NCBI GenBank assembly: GCA_033721915.1
Contig: JAWWAC010000006.1
Span: 38,984 to 102,983, forward strand
DNA length: 64,000 nt
Direction: 5' to 3'
Source of the DNA: REBR01 sp033721915
GTDB lineage: Bacteria > Pseudomonadota > Gammaproteobacteria > Pseudomonadales > Oleiphilaceae
Shown here piece after piece: positions 31,942-40,654 of the stretch. How positions within the stretch are numbered: the first letter of the stretch is position 1; every line of letters begins with the position of its first letter. Position numbers and translations under genes: made by a program. A model generated the notes under the pieces. It ran no database searches and was not told where the DNA came from. It saw only the letters and a list, made by a program, of their open reading frames with translations.

Positions 31942-33297
31942 TCAGCCCAGTTTCTCCAGTGTGCTCTGGCGCAATGCTTCCAGACGGTCACTGATGATGA
32001 CCGGATAGCGGGCCGGCTGTGTCAGGCTGCGCACGGACCCCGGCAGCGCCTCTATGGAACGGCGTGCATGATCACGGCTCTCGTCCGGGCTGGCGATGAC
32101 GGACTCCAGCAGCTGCCCCTTGTCGACGGTGATGATCAGCAATGGCTCACCCTCGCCGGATTCCTCCTCATGGGTCAGCTGATCCTGGCGGAACTGCCCC
32201 TGGCCATCCCGCTGGCGCCAGACCTGTTTGCCGCCGGGCCATGAGGCCTTGCCGGGGGAGTTCTTGAGCCTCGGCTGGCCGTCATACTCGGTGAGCTTGT
32301 AAGCCAGCTCCAGTGAGGGGGCATCGCTGGCGGCGCCAATGGCGGTGCCCACGCCGAAGCCGTCAATGGGCGCGCCACGCTCCACCATGTGCCGTATCTT
32401 GTGCTCATCCAGACCGCCGCTGGCCAGTATCTTGATGTGGGAGAAACCGGCCTCGTCAAGCCGTTCACGGCACTGCCGGGACTGCTGTTCCATATCGCCG
32501 GAATCCAGTCGTATGGCGCTGATCTGTGCCTGCGGGTCGTCAAGGAGCCACTGGATCATGCGGTCCAGGGCACGAAGCGTGTCATAGGTGTCCACCAGCA
32601 GTGTGGTGCCCGGATAGAGACGGGCATAGGCCTTGAAGGCGGCCAGTTCATCCCCGTGGGCCTGTATGAAGCTGTGGGCCATGGTGCCCCTCACCGGCAG
32701 GTCGAAATCCTGACCCGCCAGGATATGGCTGGTGCCCGCCAGCCCGGCCACCTTGTAGGCCCGGGTGCCCCGGTAGGCGGCATCCAGGCCGTGCATGCGG
32801 CGCATGCCGAAGTCCACCACCGGCTTTTCGCCGGCGGCCATCACCACGCGGGCCGCCTTGGAGGCCAGTACCGTTTCCAGGTGCACGAAGTTCATCACCA
32901 GGGTTTCCAGCAACTGGGCCTCGGCCACCGGTGCGGTCACCTCCAGCAGAGGCTCCTGTGGAAAGACCGGCGTGCCCTCAGGTACCGTGCGTATGCGGCC
33001 GCTGAAGCGGAAATCCGACAGCCAATCCAGAAACTCCGGCTGGAACATGTCCAGCTGACGGAGCCTCTCGATATGGCTCTGGTCGAAGGCCAGCTCCGTG
33101 ATCAGACGGCACACCTGCTGCTGCCCGCAGGCCAGCATGAAGTTGCGCTGCTGTGGAAGTTCCCGGAAGAACAGGCTGAAGCGGGCCTGGGCCTGCATGC
33201 CGGAGTGCCAGTAGGCCTGCACCATGGCCAGCTCATACAGGTCTGTCATCAGTGGCAGGGCCTGTGGGTCAAAGGGGCTTTGCGGAGACAGTTTCAT
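31942..33297 (-). CDS. pncB: Nicotinate phosphoribosyltransferase
   Basis: This protein of about 451 residues converts nicotinate and PRPP to nicotinate mononucleotide in NAD salvage. The landmarks are LPLMTDLYELAMVQAYWHSG, FRELPQQRNFMLACG, FGMRRMHGLDAAYRGTRAYK and VRGTMAHSFIQAHGDELAAF. LVDTYDT, AIRLDSGDM, ASGGLDEHKI and DGFGVGTAI follow in family order. It starts inside the stop of the nicotinamidase gene (ATGA overlap), so nicotinamide deamidation and nicotinate use are translated together. Confidence 0.94.
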   Translation of the reverse strand: MKLSPQSPFDPQALPLMTDLYELAMVQAYWHSGMQAQARFSLFFRELPQQRNFMLACGQQQVCRLITELAFDQSHIERLRQLDMFQPEFLDWLSDFRFSGRIRTVPEGTPVFPQEPLLEVTAPVAEAQLLETLVMNFVHLETVLASKAARVVMAAGEKPVVDFGMRRMHGLDAAYRGTRAYKVAGLAGTSHILAGQDFDLPVRGTMAHSFIQAHGDELAAFKAYARLYPGTTLLVDTYDTLRALDRMIQWLLDDPQAQISAIRLDSGDMEQQSRQCRERLDEAGFSHIKILASGGLDEHKIRHMVERGAPIDGFGVGTAIGAASDAPSLELAYKLTEYDGQPRLKNSPGKASWPGGKQVWRQRDGQGQFRQDQLTHEEESGEGEPLLIITVDKGQLLESVIASPDESRDHARRSIEALPGSVRSLTQPARYPVIISDRLEALRQSTLEKLG

Positions 33298-33851
33298 GAG
33301 ACCACCTTTGCCCCGAGAGAGGAGAGCTCCTCCAGCACCTCGTCGGCCTTGTCGGGCATGGCGGCGCGGGTGCCGTCTGCCAGCAGCTGCAGGGTAAAGC
33401 CCAGTTTCAGGGCGTCCTTGACGGTGGCCTGGACACACACATCCAGCGCCAGGCCGACCACCCGGAGATGGTTGATGCCACGGTCGGCCAGAAAGGTCTC
33501 CAGACCGGTACCATCAAAGGCGGAGTAGGCATCCCGGTGGAAAGCGCTGCCCTTGCTGACCCGAATGGCGTCATCGGGCAGTGCCATGTCTTTGTGAAAG
33601 GCCGCCCCGGGCGTGTCCTGGACACAGTGCACCGGCCAGGGGCCGCCCTTGTGCTCAAAGCTGCAGTGATCCACCGGGTGCCAGTCCCTGGAGGCGATGA
33701 TCAGCCGGTTGTCCTGTTCGGCCTTGCGGATTTCCCCGTTGACGGTGGGGAAAATGCTCTGGCTGTCCGGCACCTCCAGTGAGCCGCCAGCGCAGAAGTC
33801 GTTCTGTATGTCCACCAGCAAGAGGGCTTCATGGGATTGATGATGCGTCAT
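33294..33851 (-). CDS. pncA: Nicotinamidase
   Basis: This protein of about 185 residues is an isochorismatase-fold amidohydrolase that deamidates nicotinamide. The catalytic Asp is in LLVDIQNDFCAGGSLEVPD; metal-binding Asp and His residues are in ASRDWHPVDHCSFE. The Lys is in VSKGSAFHRDAYSAFDGT, and the nucleophilic Cys in GLALDVCVQATVKDALKLG. GGGAGG precedes ATG 33851. It is the first gene of the NAD-salvage operon. Confidence 0.94.
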   Translation of the reverse strand: MTHHQSHEALLLVDIQNDFCAGGSLEVPDSQSIFPTVNGEIRKAEQDNRLIIASRDWHPVDHCSFEHKGGPWPVHCVQDTPGAAFHKDMALPDDAIRVSKGSAFHRDAYSAFDGTGLETFLADRGINHLRVVGLALDVCVQATVKDALKLGFTLQLLADGTRAAMPDKADEVLEELSSLGAKVVS

Positions 33852-33943
33852 TTGAGCCTCCCTGTTTGCTACGGCCATGGGCCACAGTAAAAAGTCTCTT
33901 ACTTTCTACCATGGGCACAGTCCCGTTAAGAAACAAGGGGCCT

Positions 33944-34525
33944 TCAGAATTTGACCATGACACCGGCGTGGGCGCTGTCCAGCTGCTGGATGGCGTGGTC
34001 AAAGGAGCCGTCCTCCCGGATGGAGCCACCAAAGCGGGTCTCGAAGCTGTAGTGGTCCACCCCCAGACGCATGGCCACCCGGTCGTTGATATTGACCTGC
34101 AGGCCGGCACCGAGGGTGCCCACGGGCTTGGTATCCGTGGCATAGCGGAAAGCACTTCTGGCCTCAATGCTCATCAGGCCGGCGCCAAGGCGTGCATAAG
34201 GCTCAAAGACACGCCCCTCAATGGGCAGATAGAGCATCAGTGAGCCTGAAAGCGCCCCGTAGCTGAGTTCCACCCTCGGATTGCTGAAGCTGCCCAGTGA
34301 TTGCACAGCCCCTTCAAAGCCCAGCCAGTTGTTGTGCCGGTAACCGGCATGGACGCGCAGCCCACCGCTGCGGTCATCGAAGCCGCCCTGAAAGATGCCG
34401 TCATCACGGGTCAGCTCGGAGCCCAGAAGGTCCACACCGAAATAGCCGTAGGGCAGTGGCTCCCGGGCCATTGAGGGGCCGGACAGAAGCAGTAATGGCA
34501 AAAGAAGCAGGGTCAAGACGCGCAT
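33944..34525 (-). CDS. Outer-membrane beta-barrel protein (OmpA/OmpW-like fold)
   Basis: This protein of about 193 residues has a signal peptide (MRVLTLLLLPLLLLSGPSMA). The mature part consists of alternating strands (YGYFGVDLLGSELTR; RVHAGYRHNNWLGFEGAVQS; VFEPYARLGAGLMSIE; VGTLGAGLQVNINDRVAMRL) and ends HAGVMVKF with a terminal Phe. This matches the eight-stranded outer-membrane protein fold (Pfam OMP_b-brl). AAGGAGG precedes ATG 34525. The function is unknown; members serve in adhesion or envelope stability. No operon partner is obvious. Confidence 0.85.
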   Translation of the reverse strand: MRVLTLLLLPLLLLSGPSMAREPLPYGYFGVDLLGSELTRDDGIFQGGFDDRSGGLRVHAGYRHNNWLGFEGAVQSLGSFSNPRVELSYGALSGSLMLYLPIEGRVFEPYARLGAGLMSIEARSAFRYATDTKPVGTLGAGLQVNINDRVAMRLGVDHYSFETRFGGSIREDGSFDHAIQQLDSAHAGVMVKF

Positions 34526-34731
34526 TGCCAGACCTCCTTTGAAACGTCTTGCGGGACACCCGTTTTGTCTTTCTGTCGACTCTGTATACCGACAGGATGG
34601 ACAAAGCGATGCACTGAATGCCCCTTGTCAGTGTGACACGGTTTGAACCGGGTTGTTGCAGGGTAAAGGAGAGGGGGAGTGGTCATTCTCTCCCGGGGAT
34701 TCCGGAAGAGAATGGGGTCGTGAGGCCCTGG

Positions 34732-36240
34732 TCAGCCTTTTTGCGGGGCGACCCGGTAACCGGCCTGGCCGAATTTCATGGCGTCGTCCTGCAGGGTACC
34801 GAAACGCAGTCCGAGCAGGTCCAGGATGTAGTTCTGGTACAGCTTCCAGGGAGCCTTGGCCCCCTGCTTGGGCAGGTGCTCCAGGGCCCTCAGCACGTAG
34901 TTGGCATTGAGGTCCAGGAAGGGCTCCTCCTCCACCGACTCGTCCGCCCTGGGGACACAGTAATCCAGCCCCTTTCGGTCCATGTGTTTGAGCAGGCGGC
35001 AGATGTATTCGCTGGCCAGGTCCGCCTTGAGGGTCCATGAAGCGTTGGTGTAGCCCACGATCATGGCCATGTTGGGCACACCGCTGAGCATCATGCCCTT
35101 GTAGCTCATGGTCTCGGACAGCGGGACCCGCTCTCCGTCCACGTGGATCTCGGCGCCGCCCATGGCCACCAGGTTCAGTCCGGTGGCGGTGACCACCAGA
35201 TCCGCCTCCAGCTCCTGGCCGGATTTCAGCCTGATGCCGTTGGTGGTGAAACGCTCGATGTGGTCCGTAACCACCGAGGCCCTGCCCTGGCGCAACACCC
35301 GGAACAGGTCGCCGTTGGGAACCAGGCACAGGCGCTGGTCCCAGGGGTTGTAGTCCGGGTTGAAGTGGGTGTCGATGTCAAAATCCGGCCCCAGTCGGGC
35401 CCGCAGCTGGCCCAGCAGCACCTTGCGGGCGGCGTTGGGGAAGCGCCGGCAGAACTGGTAGAACAGCATCTGCAGGCCGACATTTTTCCAGCGGATAACC
35501 GGGTAAGCGAGTTTTGCCGGCATCAGGCGGTTGAGGACAGTGGCGACCCCATCCACATCCGGCATGGCCATGATGTAGGTGGGTGAGCGCTGCAGCATGG
35601 TGACATGACTGGCCTTGTCCGTCATGGAGGGGATCAGTGTCACGGCGGTGGCGCCACTGCCGATCACCACCACTTTCTTGTCCCGGTAATCCAGTTCCTC
35701 TGGCCAGTGCTGTGGGTGGACCACCCGGCCCTGGTAGTCCTCACGCCCCGGGAAGTCCGGTGTATAGCCCTGGTCGTAACGGTAGTAACCGCTGCAGTTG
35801 ATGACAAAACGGCACTGGAAGCGCCGCAATTGCCCTTTCTCGCCCTCCCTGCCATGGCGGGCTTCCACGGTCCAGGTGGCGCTGTCGCTGTCCCAGTCCA
35901 GGCGGGTGACCCGGTGGTGATAGTGGATCCGTTGGTCGATGCCCGACTCACTGGCGGTGTTGCGCACATAGTTGAGGATGTCACTGCCATCGGCAATGGC
36001 CTTGCGCTCACCCCAGGGGCGGAAGGAATAGCCCAGTGTGTACATGTCCGAGTCGGAGCGGATGCCCGGGTAGCGGAACAGGTCCCAGGTGCCGCCAATG
36101 GCGCCGCGGGCTTCCAGAAGGGCAAACCGCTTGTCAGGGCACTGGCGCTGCAGGTGGCAGGCAGCGCCGATGCCGGACAATCCGGCGCCAATGATCAGTA
36201 CATCCAGCGGTGGTTGGTTTTCTGGGTTGCTTGAGGCCAT
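34732..36240 (-). CDS. Flavin-containing monooxygenase (AlmA/Baeyer-Villiger type)
   Basis: This protein of about 502 residues has the FAD-binding motif DVLIIGAGLSGIGAACHLQ, GGTWDLFRYPGIRSDSDM, the fingerprint YQGRVVHPQHWPEEL (FxGxxxHxxxW form) and the NADPH motif VVVIGSGATAVTLIP. TATGLNLVAMGG is near the C-terminal third. Length and motifs fit AlmA-like monooxygenases of Acinetobacter and Alcanivorax, which act on long-chain alkanes, and also Baeyer-Villiger enzymes that act on ketones. The substrate is not determined. GGGAG precedes ATG 36240. Confidence 0.88.
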   Translation of the reverse strand: MASSNPENQPPLDVLIIGAGLSGIGAACHLQRQCPDKRFALLEARGAIGGTWDLFRYPGIRSDSDMYTLGYSFRPWGERKAIADGSDILNYVRNTASESGIDQRIHYHHRVTRLDWDSDSATWTVEARHGREGEKGQLRRFQCRFVINCSGYYRYDQGYTPDFPGREDYQGRVVHPQHWPEELDYRDKKVVVIGSGATAVTLIPSMTDKASHVTMLQRSPTYIMAMPDVDGVATVLNRLMPAKLAYPVIRWKNVGLQMLFYQFCRRFPNAARKVLLGQLRARLGPDFDIDTHFNPDYNPWDQRLCLVPNGDLFRVLRQGRASVVTDHIERFTTNGIRLKSGQELEADLVVTATGLNLVAMGGAEIHVDGERVPLSETMSYKGMMLSGVPNMAMIVGYTNASWTLKADLASEYICRLLKHMDRKGLDYCVPRADESVEEEPFLDLNANYVLRALEHLPKQGAKAPWKLYQNYILDLLGLRFGTLQDDAMKFGQAGYRVAPQKG

Positions 36241-36415
36241 ACCGTTCTCCCGGGTTTTTTCCCTGTTATAGAAGCTATGACAGGGAATCACTATGGCGCT
36301 GTGGACGTTCCTGCCGGTCTCTGCTGCCATGGGATTCCACGGGTGCATTCATCAGGCCCATTGTGCCATGCTTTGCGTCAGCCCCTCATTCACCCCCACA
36401 CACAGGAGAAACAGG

Positions 36416-36622
36416 ATGGCCCGGAATGACCAGCAGGATGCCCCCGGTACCGTGTCAGCGGCCAGGATGCGTAAGGCCGCCTGCGGCCTTCGTTACGAAG
36501 AGGGACAGCTGCGTGCCGGCATTGACTTCAGTGCCGCCAGCCAGCTTCTGGAGCCCTCCGGCAGCGGCCAGGAAGCGACACCGGAGCGGGAAACGGATGT
36601 CCCGGGGGAGGGGCGCTTATGA
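36416..36622 (+). CDS. Small hypothetical protein coupled to lipoprotein gene
   Basis: This protein of about 68 residues begins MARNDQQDAPGTVSAARMRK. AGGAG lies eight bases upstream of ATG 36416, and its TGA overlaps the next ATG (ATGA), so it is likely a real translated gene. It is hydrophilic, with no signal peptide or membrane span, and I recognise no family. It is the first gene of a tightly overlapping four-gene set ending in azlCD. Confidence 0.55.
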   Translation: MARNDQQDAPGTVSAARMRKAACGLRYEEGQLRAGIDFSAASQLLEPSGSGQEATPERETDVPGEGRL

Positions 36623-36975
36623 GCGGTGTGAGACGGTCCGGTGTCTGGTCCGTCCTGTCCGGGGTGACACTGGCTCTTTTACTGGTGGCCTGTGACGAGG
36701 GTGAATCCGGGGTCACACTGGCGGTGCTGGCGGAGTACGCCGGGGATTATGATGGCCGCACTGTGGTGACAGAGGGCCGGGTGCGCACCTTTGAGTCGCC
36801 ACGCCACTACTGGATTGAAGACCCGGATCTCAACCGGGTGGCCATTACCCCGGAGTCGGCGGTGGCGGATCTTGTGGGGCAACGGGTGCGGGTGAAGGGC
36901 CGCTTCAGTGCCAGTCCCGAGGCGGGCCGGGCCATTGCGGCCGAGGCGGTCACGCCCCTGGAGCCCTCTCCATGA
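36619..36975 (+). CDS. Small lipoprotein with predicted OB-like domain
   Basis: This protein of about 118 residues has a signal peptide ending in the lipobox LLVACDEGE, so it should be lipid-modified at the Cys. Asp at +2 in an Enterobacteria-like rule would keep it in the inner membrane. The mature part (YDGRTVVTEGRVRTFESPRH; HYWIEDPDLNRVAITPE; LVGQRVRVKGRFSAS) has the strand pattern of small OB-fold domains. Its stop overlaps the azlC start. The function is unknown. Confidence 0.7.
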   Translation: MSGVRRSGVWSVLSGVTLALLLVACDEGESGVTLAVLAEYAGDYDGRTVVTEGRVRTFESPRHYWIEDPDLNRVAITPESAVADLVGQRVRVKGRFSASPEAGRAIAAEAVTPLEPSP

Positions 36976-37712
36976 ACACCGTGAAAGCCGGTCGCGCTGA
37001 GGGGGAGCTGCCCCGTTACCGCCTGGCGCCGGAACAGGTGCGGGCCGAGTTTGTGCAGCTGCTGCCCATCGCCGTGTTTGTGGCCATTTTCGGTGTGGCC
37101 TTTGGACTGGCGGCGGTGCAGACCGGCCTGGCCCCCTGGCAGGCCACGCTCATGAGCGCCACGGTGTTTGCCGGTGCGGCCCAGTTTGCCTCACTGGGGC
37201 TGTGGGGCAGCGAGGTGTCACTGCTGCCGCTGATGGCCATCACACTGGCCATCAACTCACGGCATATCCTCATGGGGGCGGCGCTGTACCCCATGCTGCG
37301 CCGGGTGCCACCGGTACGGCGTTACGGCCTGCTGCTGGTGCTGACGGATGCCAACTGGGCCCGTTCCTGGCAGCACTACCAGAGCGGGCGGGAGAACCTG
37401 GAGGCCGTTCTGGGGGGGGGGCTGGCACTGTGGCTGGCCTGGGTCGCGGGCACACTGGCGGGCGCTTATGTGGGGGGGATGCTGGGAGACCCCAGTGCAC
37501 TGGGCCTGGATATGGTGCTGGGGTGTTTCCTGCTGGCCATGGCTCTGGGCGGGCCCCGTTCCAGGCGGGTTCTGGTGGCCTGGGTGGTGGCCGGTACGGC
37601 GGCGGTGCTGGCCTGGCGCTGGCTGCCGCCCCACAGTCATGTGATTGTCGGCGCACTGGCCGGTGGCCTGGTGGGCCTGTTCTGGCTGGAGAAACCCCGT
37701 CATGGGCATTGA
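36972..37712 (+). CDS. azlC: AzlC-family branched-chain amino acid exporter subunit
   Basis: This membrane protein of about 246 residues contains LPIAVFVAIFGVAFGLAAVQ, the typical FAGAAQFASLGLW, ITLAINSRHILMGAALYP and VVGA-like C-terminal segments (HVIVGALAGGLVGLFWLEK). AzlC and the small AzlD together form an exporter of branched-chain or related amino acids. Its ATG overlaps the lipoprotein stop, and it overlaps azlD by 11 bases, so the set is translated as a unit. Confidence 0.92.
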   Translation: MNTVKAGRAEGELPRYRLAPEQVRAEFVQLLPIAVFVAIFGVAFGLAAVQTGLAPWQATLMSATVFAGAAQFASLGLWGSEVSLLPLMAITLAINSRHILMGAALYPMLRRVPPVRRYGLLLVLTDANWARSWQHYQSGRENLEAVLGGGLALWLAWVAGTLAGAYVGGMLGDPSALGLDMVLGCFLLAMALGGPRSRRVLVAWVVAGTAAVLAWRWLPPHSHVIVGALAGGLVGLFWLEKPRHGH

Positions 37713-38013
37713 GACCACGACACCGGGCATTGTCGCCATTATCGCCGTGGTCTGGGGGGTGACACTGGTCACCCGCTGGGCCGGGCCCTTCCTGATGCAG
37801 TACATTCCACTACACCCCCGGGTGGAGAGCTTTATCAGCGCCATGGCCAGCTCGGTGCTGATCGCCATTGTGGTGCCTCTGGCCTTTGCCGGTGACCTGG
37901 GAGCGAGGGCAGCCCTGTTGAGCACGGCGCTGATCATGCTCTGGACCGGGCGTGTGATGCCGGCCATCGGTGTGGGTCTGGCGGCGGCGGCACTGGTGCG
38001 GCAGTTGTTCTAG
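37702..38013 (+). CDS. azlD: AzlD-family membrane protein
   Basis: This protein of about 103 residues has three to four hydrophobic segments and the AzlD features VWGVTLVTRWAGPFLM and VESFISAMASSVLIAIVVPL. It is the small partner of AzlC. ATG 37702 lies inside azlC, and the length fits the family. The gene ends 36 bases before the convergent chemotaxis-fusion gene tail. Confidence 0.9.
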   Translation: MGIETTTPGIVAIIAVVWGVTLVTRWAGPFLMQYIPLHPRVESFISAMASSVLIAIVVPLAFAGDLGARAALLSTALIMLWTGRVMPAIGVGLAAAALVRQLF

Positions 38014-38049
38014 TGTGCCGTTACAGTGTCTGGGGGACAATGGCCCGGA

Positions 38050-38238
38050 TCAGTCGTCGCCATCCCCTCGCAGCCGGTTTTCCAGCGCCTTGGCCTCGGT
38101 GATGTCCACCAGTGTGATCACCACGCCGTCGATGACGTTATCAAGGCGCCGGTAAGGCAGTATGCGCACATTGAACCAGCGCTGGTCGTCGGTGGGGACT
38201 TCCTTTTCCCGCCACACCAGTGTGCGCAGTGTTTCCTA
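38050..38238 (-). pseudogene. Continuation of the CheB-CheR-PAS gene after an in-frame TAG
   Basis: After the TAG the same frame reads ETLRTLVWREKEVPTDDQRW, FNVRILPYRRLDNVIDGVVI and TLVDITEAKALENRLRG and stops at 38050. This is the normal end of the second PAS domain in CheB-CheR fusions. The gene therefore appears interrupted by a single base change, or the sequence has an error. The lost part is 61 residues. Confidence 0.85.
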
Positions 38239-40608
38239 TACATCTGCGCTGAGCTCCGGGTACTGCAGATGGCTGGTCAGGTCGCTCAGTGGCCGCCCCA
38301 GGTCCCGCTCGCGGAGGTTGATGATCTGTGCCGCCCGGTTGGTGTAGCGGCGCACATTGAGGTTCTGGTCCAGAAAGAGAATGGCGATCTCGATGCTGTT
38401 GAGCACGTTCTGCATATCGCTCTGGGCCTGGGCCAGGTCGTCCAGCTTGGTCTGCAGCTCGTTGTTGATGGTCTGCAGCTCCTCGTTCATGGACTGCATT
38501 TCTTCCTTGGAGGTGGTCAGCTCCTCGTTGGCGGACTGCAGCTCCTCGTTGCTGGACTGCAGTGCCTCGTTGGTGGACTGTAGCTCCTCCCGTGAGTGGC
38601 GCGCCTGTGCCCGCAGTGATTCGATTTCCTGCTGGTAACGGCGGATCAGCCCGGCGTCTTCCTCCTGCGGCTCCCGCTGGCCGCGCTCTGGGGCCGGGGG
38701 CAGCGCCGGCCGGTCATCCCGCTCCCGGAACAGCACCATGGCCATGTTCTGCAGTGCGGCGGGCTGGTTGAAGGGGTGGACGGTGACATCCACGGCCAGC
38801 TCCCCCTCCGGCAGCTGCACGGACTCCCCCGCCAGCTGCACTGTCTGGCCTTCCCCCAGGGCCTGCTGCAGTGCCTGCATGATGGGCGCGAGCAGCCCGT
38901 CACGGGCCATGGCGGCGATGTTCCAGTTGGCCTTGCCGGCGGCCGGCTCCAGGTAATTGCCGGTGCGTCCGCTGATATAGACAATGTCCCCGTCCCGGTT
39001 GACCACCACCGCGGGTGGGGCATAGACCTGCAGCAGTATCTGTTCGGCGGCGCTTTGCAGGTTCTCTGTGGCAGTGCCGGGAGGCTGGCTGGAAGGCACG
39101 GGGGGCTCCTTGTTGCTGTTGGCAAAGTGGATCAGTGAGTGGGCTCTCTGGCTGCGGTCACCCAGTGTCTCCTGCCGTTCCAGCCGCTGGAACAGCCGCA
39201 GCCGTGCGTCCAGGGGCCGGAACAGGTAACCCATGCGTCCGGTGCTTTCCGCATTGCCCAGCATCAGCAGCCCGCGCGGGCGCAGGCAGTAGTGGAACAG
39301 GGGCAGCAGCCTGCGCTGAAGCTGGGCATCAAAGTAGATCAGCAGGTTGCGGCAGGCAATGAGGTCCAGCCGGGTAAAGGGCGGGTCCAGCAGCAGGTCG
39401 TGCTGTGCGAACAGCACCTTGCTGCGCAGCTCCGGGCGCACCTGGTAATACCCTTCATGGGCCTGGAAAAACCGTTCCAGCCGTTGTGGCGAGAGGGTAT
39501 CACGGAGGCTCAGTGGGTACCGGCCACGGCGGGCCCTGGCGATGGCGTCGCCGCTGAGGTCCGTGGCGAACACCTGCAGGTCCAGTGGCGGCCCCTTTGG
39601 CAGTCGTTCCATGGCCTCGGTCAGTACCATGGCCAGTGAATAGGCTTCCTCCCCGGTAGAGCAGCCCACGGACCAGACACGCACGGTGGCCGCCTCGCTG
39701 AAACCGGACAGATACGAGGGCAGTATTTCCACCGCGAGCTTCTCCCAGGCGGCGGTGTCACGGAAGAAGCCGGTGACGCCGATCAGCAGCTCCCTGAACA
39801 GCAGCGACAGCTCCTGGGGGTTGTCCAGCAGGTAGTCCCGGTAACGAGCCAGTGTGGCGAGGCCGTGGATGGCCATGCGCCGTTCGATGCGTCGGTTCAG
39901 GCTGCTGGGTTTGTACTGTGAGAAATCACCGCCGCTGTGGTTGCGCACCAGTTGCAGTATCTGCTGCAGTGATTGCTGGTGGGCGTCGTCCAGAGGCTGT
40001 GGCTCTTTCCTGTGGTCATTCCGCTCCACCCGGCCGAGCCACTCCAGGATCCGGGCCGGCAGTTCCTCCGGCGGCGCCACCAGGTCCGCGCTGCCGGCGT
40101 TGATGGCGTTTCTGGGCATGGCGTCGAACTGGGCACTCCGGGGTGACTGCACCAGTGTCAGCCCCCCCACGGCCTTGATGGCCTGAAGGCCCAGTGTGCC
40201 GTCGGCTCCCATGCCCGAAAGCACCACCCCGATGGCATTGTCTTCCAGGGCACGGGCCATGGAGGAGAACAGCACATCCACGGGCAGTCGCCGGCCACGG
40301 GGTTCACGGGGCGGTGCCAGTCGCAGCTGGTTGTGCTCCAGTGTCAGCTCGGTATTGGGGGGGATGACATAGACATGTCCCGGCGCCACAGTCATGCCGT
40401 GGTGCGCCTCCTGCACCGGCATGCGGGTCACCCGTTGCAACAGCTCCGGCAGCAGTGCCTTGTGGTGGGGGTCCAGGTGCTGCACCACGATAAAGGCCAG
40501 TCCGCTGTCAACGGGCACACTGGCCAGAAACTCCTCCAGCGCCTGGAGTCCGCCGGCGGAGGCACCAAGGCCAACAATGGAGTCAGGGGAGGCGTCAGTG
40601 CTGGCCAT
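38236..40608 (-). CDS. CheB-CheR-PAS fusion protein, C-terminus cut by amber codon
   Basis: The visible frame has about 790 residues. The CheB methylesterase domain is at residues 1-190 (VGLGASAGGLQALEEFLASV; VLSGMGADGTLGLQAIKAVG). The CheR methyltransferase domain is at about 215-470 (VRVWSVGCSTGEEAYSLAMV; DLIACRNLLIYFDAQLQRRL). A PAS domain, a coiled coil of repeated ELQSANEEL-type heptads, and the start of a second PAS domain follow. The frame ends at TAG 38236-38238, but family sequence continues in frame beyond it. Both enzymatic domains are intact. Such fusions methylate and demethylate receptors or act as sensor scaffolds. Confidence 0.88.
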   Translation of the reverse strand: MASTDASPDSIVGLGASAGGLQALEEFLASVPVDSGLAFIVVQHLDPHHKALLPELLQRVTRMPVQEAHHGMTVAPGHVYVIPPNTELTLEHNQLRLAPPREPRGRRLPVDVLFSSMARALEDNAIGVVLSGMGADGTLGLQAIKAVGGLTLVQSPRSAQFDAMPRNAINAGSADLVAPPEELPARILEWLGRVERNDHRKEPQPLDDAHQQSLQQILQLVRNHSGGDFSQYKPSSLNRRIERRMAIHGLATLARYRDYLLDNPQELSLLFRELLIGVTGFFRDTAAWEKLAVEILPSYLSGFSEAATVRVWSVGCSTGEEAYSLAMVLTEAMERLPKGPPLDLQVFATDLSGDAIARARRGRYPLSLRDTLSPQRLERFFQAHEGYYQVRPELRSKVLFAQHDLLLDPPFTRLDLIACRNLLIYFDAQLQRRLLPLFHYCLRPRGLLMLGNAESTGRMGYLFRPLDARLRLFQRLERQETLGDRSQRAHSLIHFANSNKEPPVPSSQPPGTATENLQSAAEQILLQVYAPPAVVVNRDGDIVYISGRTGNYLEPAAGKANWNIAAMARDGLLAPIMQALQQALGEGQTVQLAGESVQLPEGELAVDVTVHPFNQPAALQNMAMVLFRERDDRPALPPAPERGQREPQEEDAGLIRRYQQEIESLRAQARHSREELQSTNEALQSSNEELQSANEELTTSKEEMQSMNEELQTINNELQTKLDDLAQAQSDMQNVLNSIEIAILFLDQNLNVRRYTNRAAQIINLRERDLGRPLSDLTSHLQYPELSADV

Positions 40609-40654
40609 GGTCGGTCTTTCCTTGCCAATCAGTCATGGCGAGTGGGTGGAGGCG

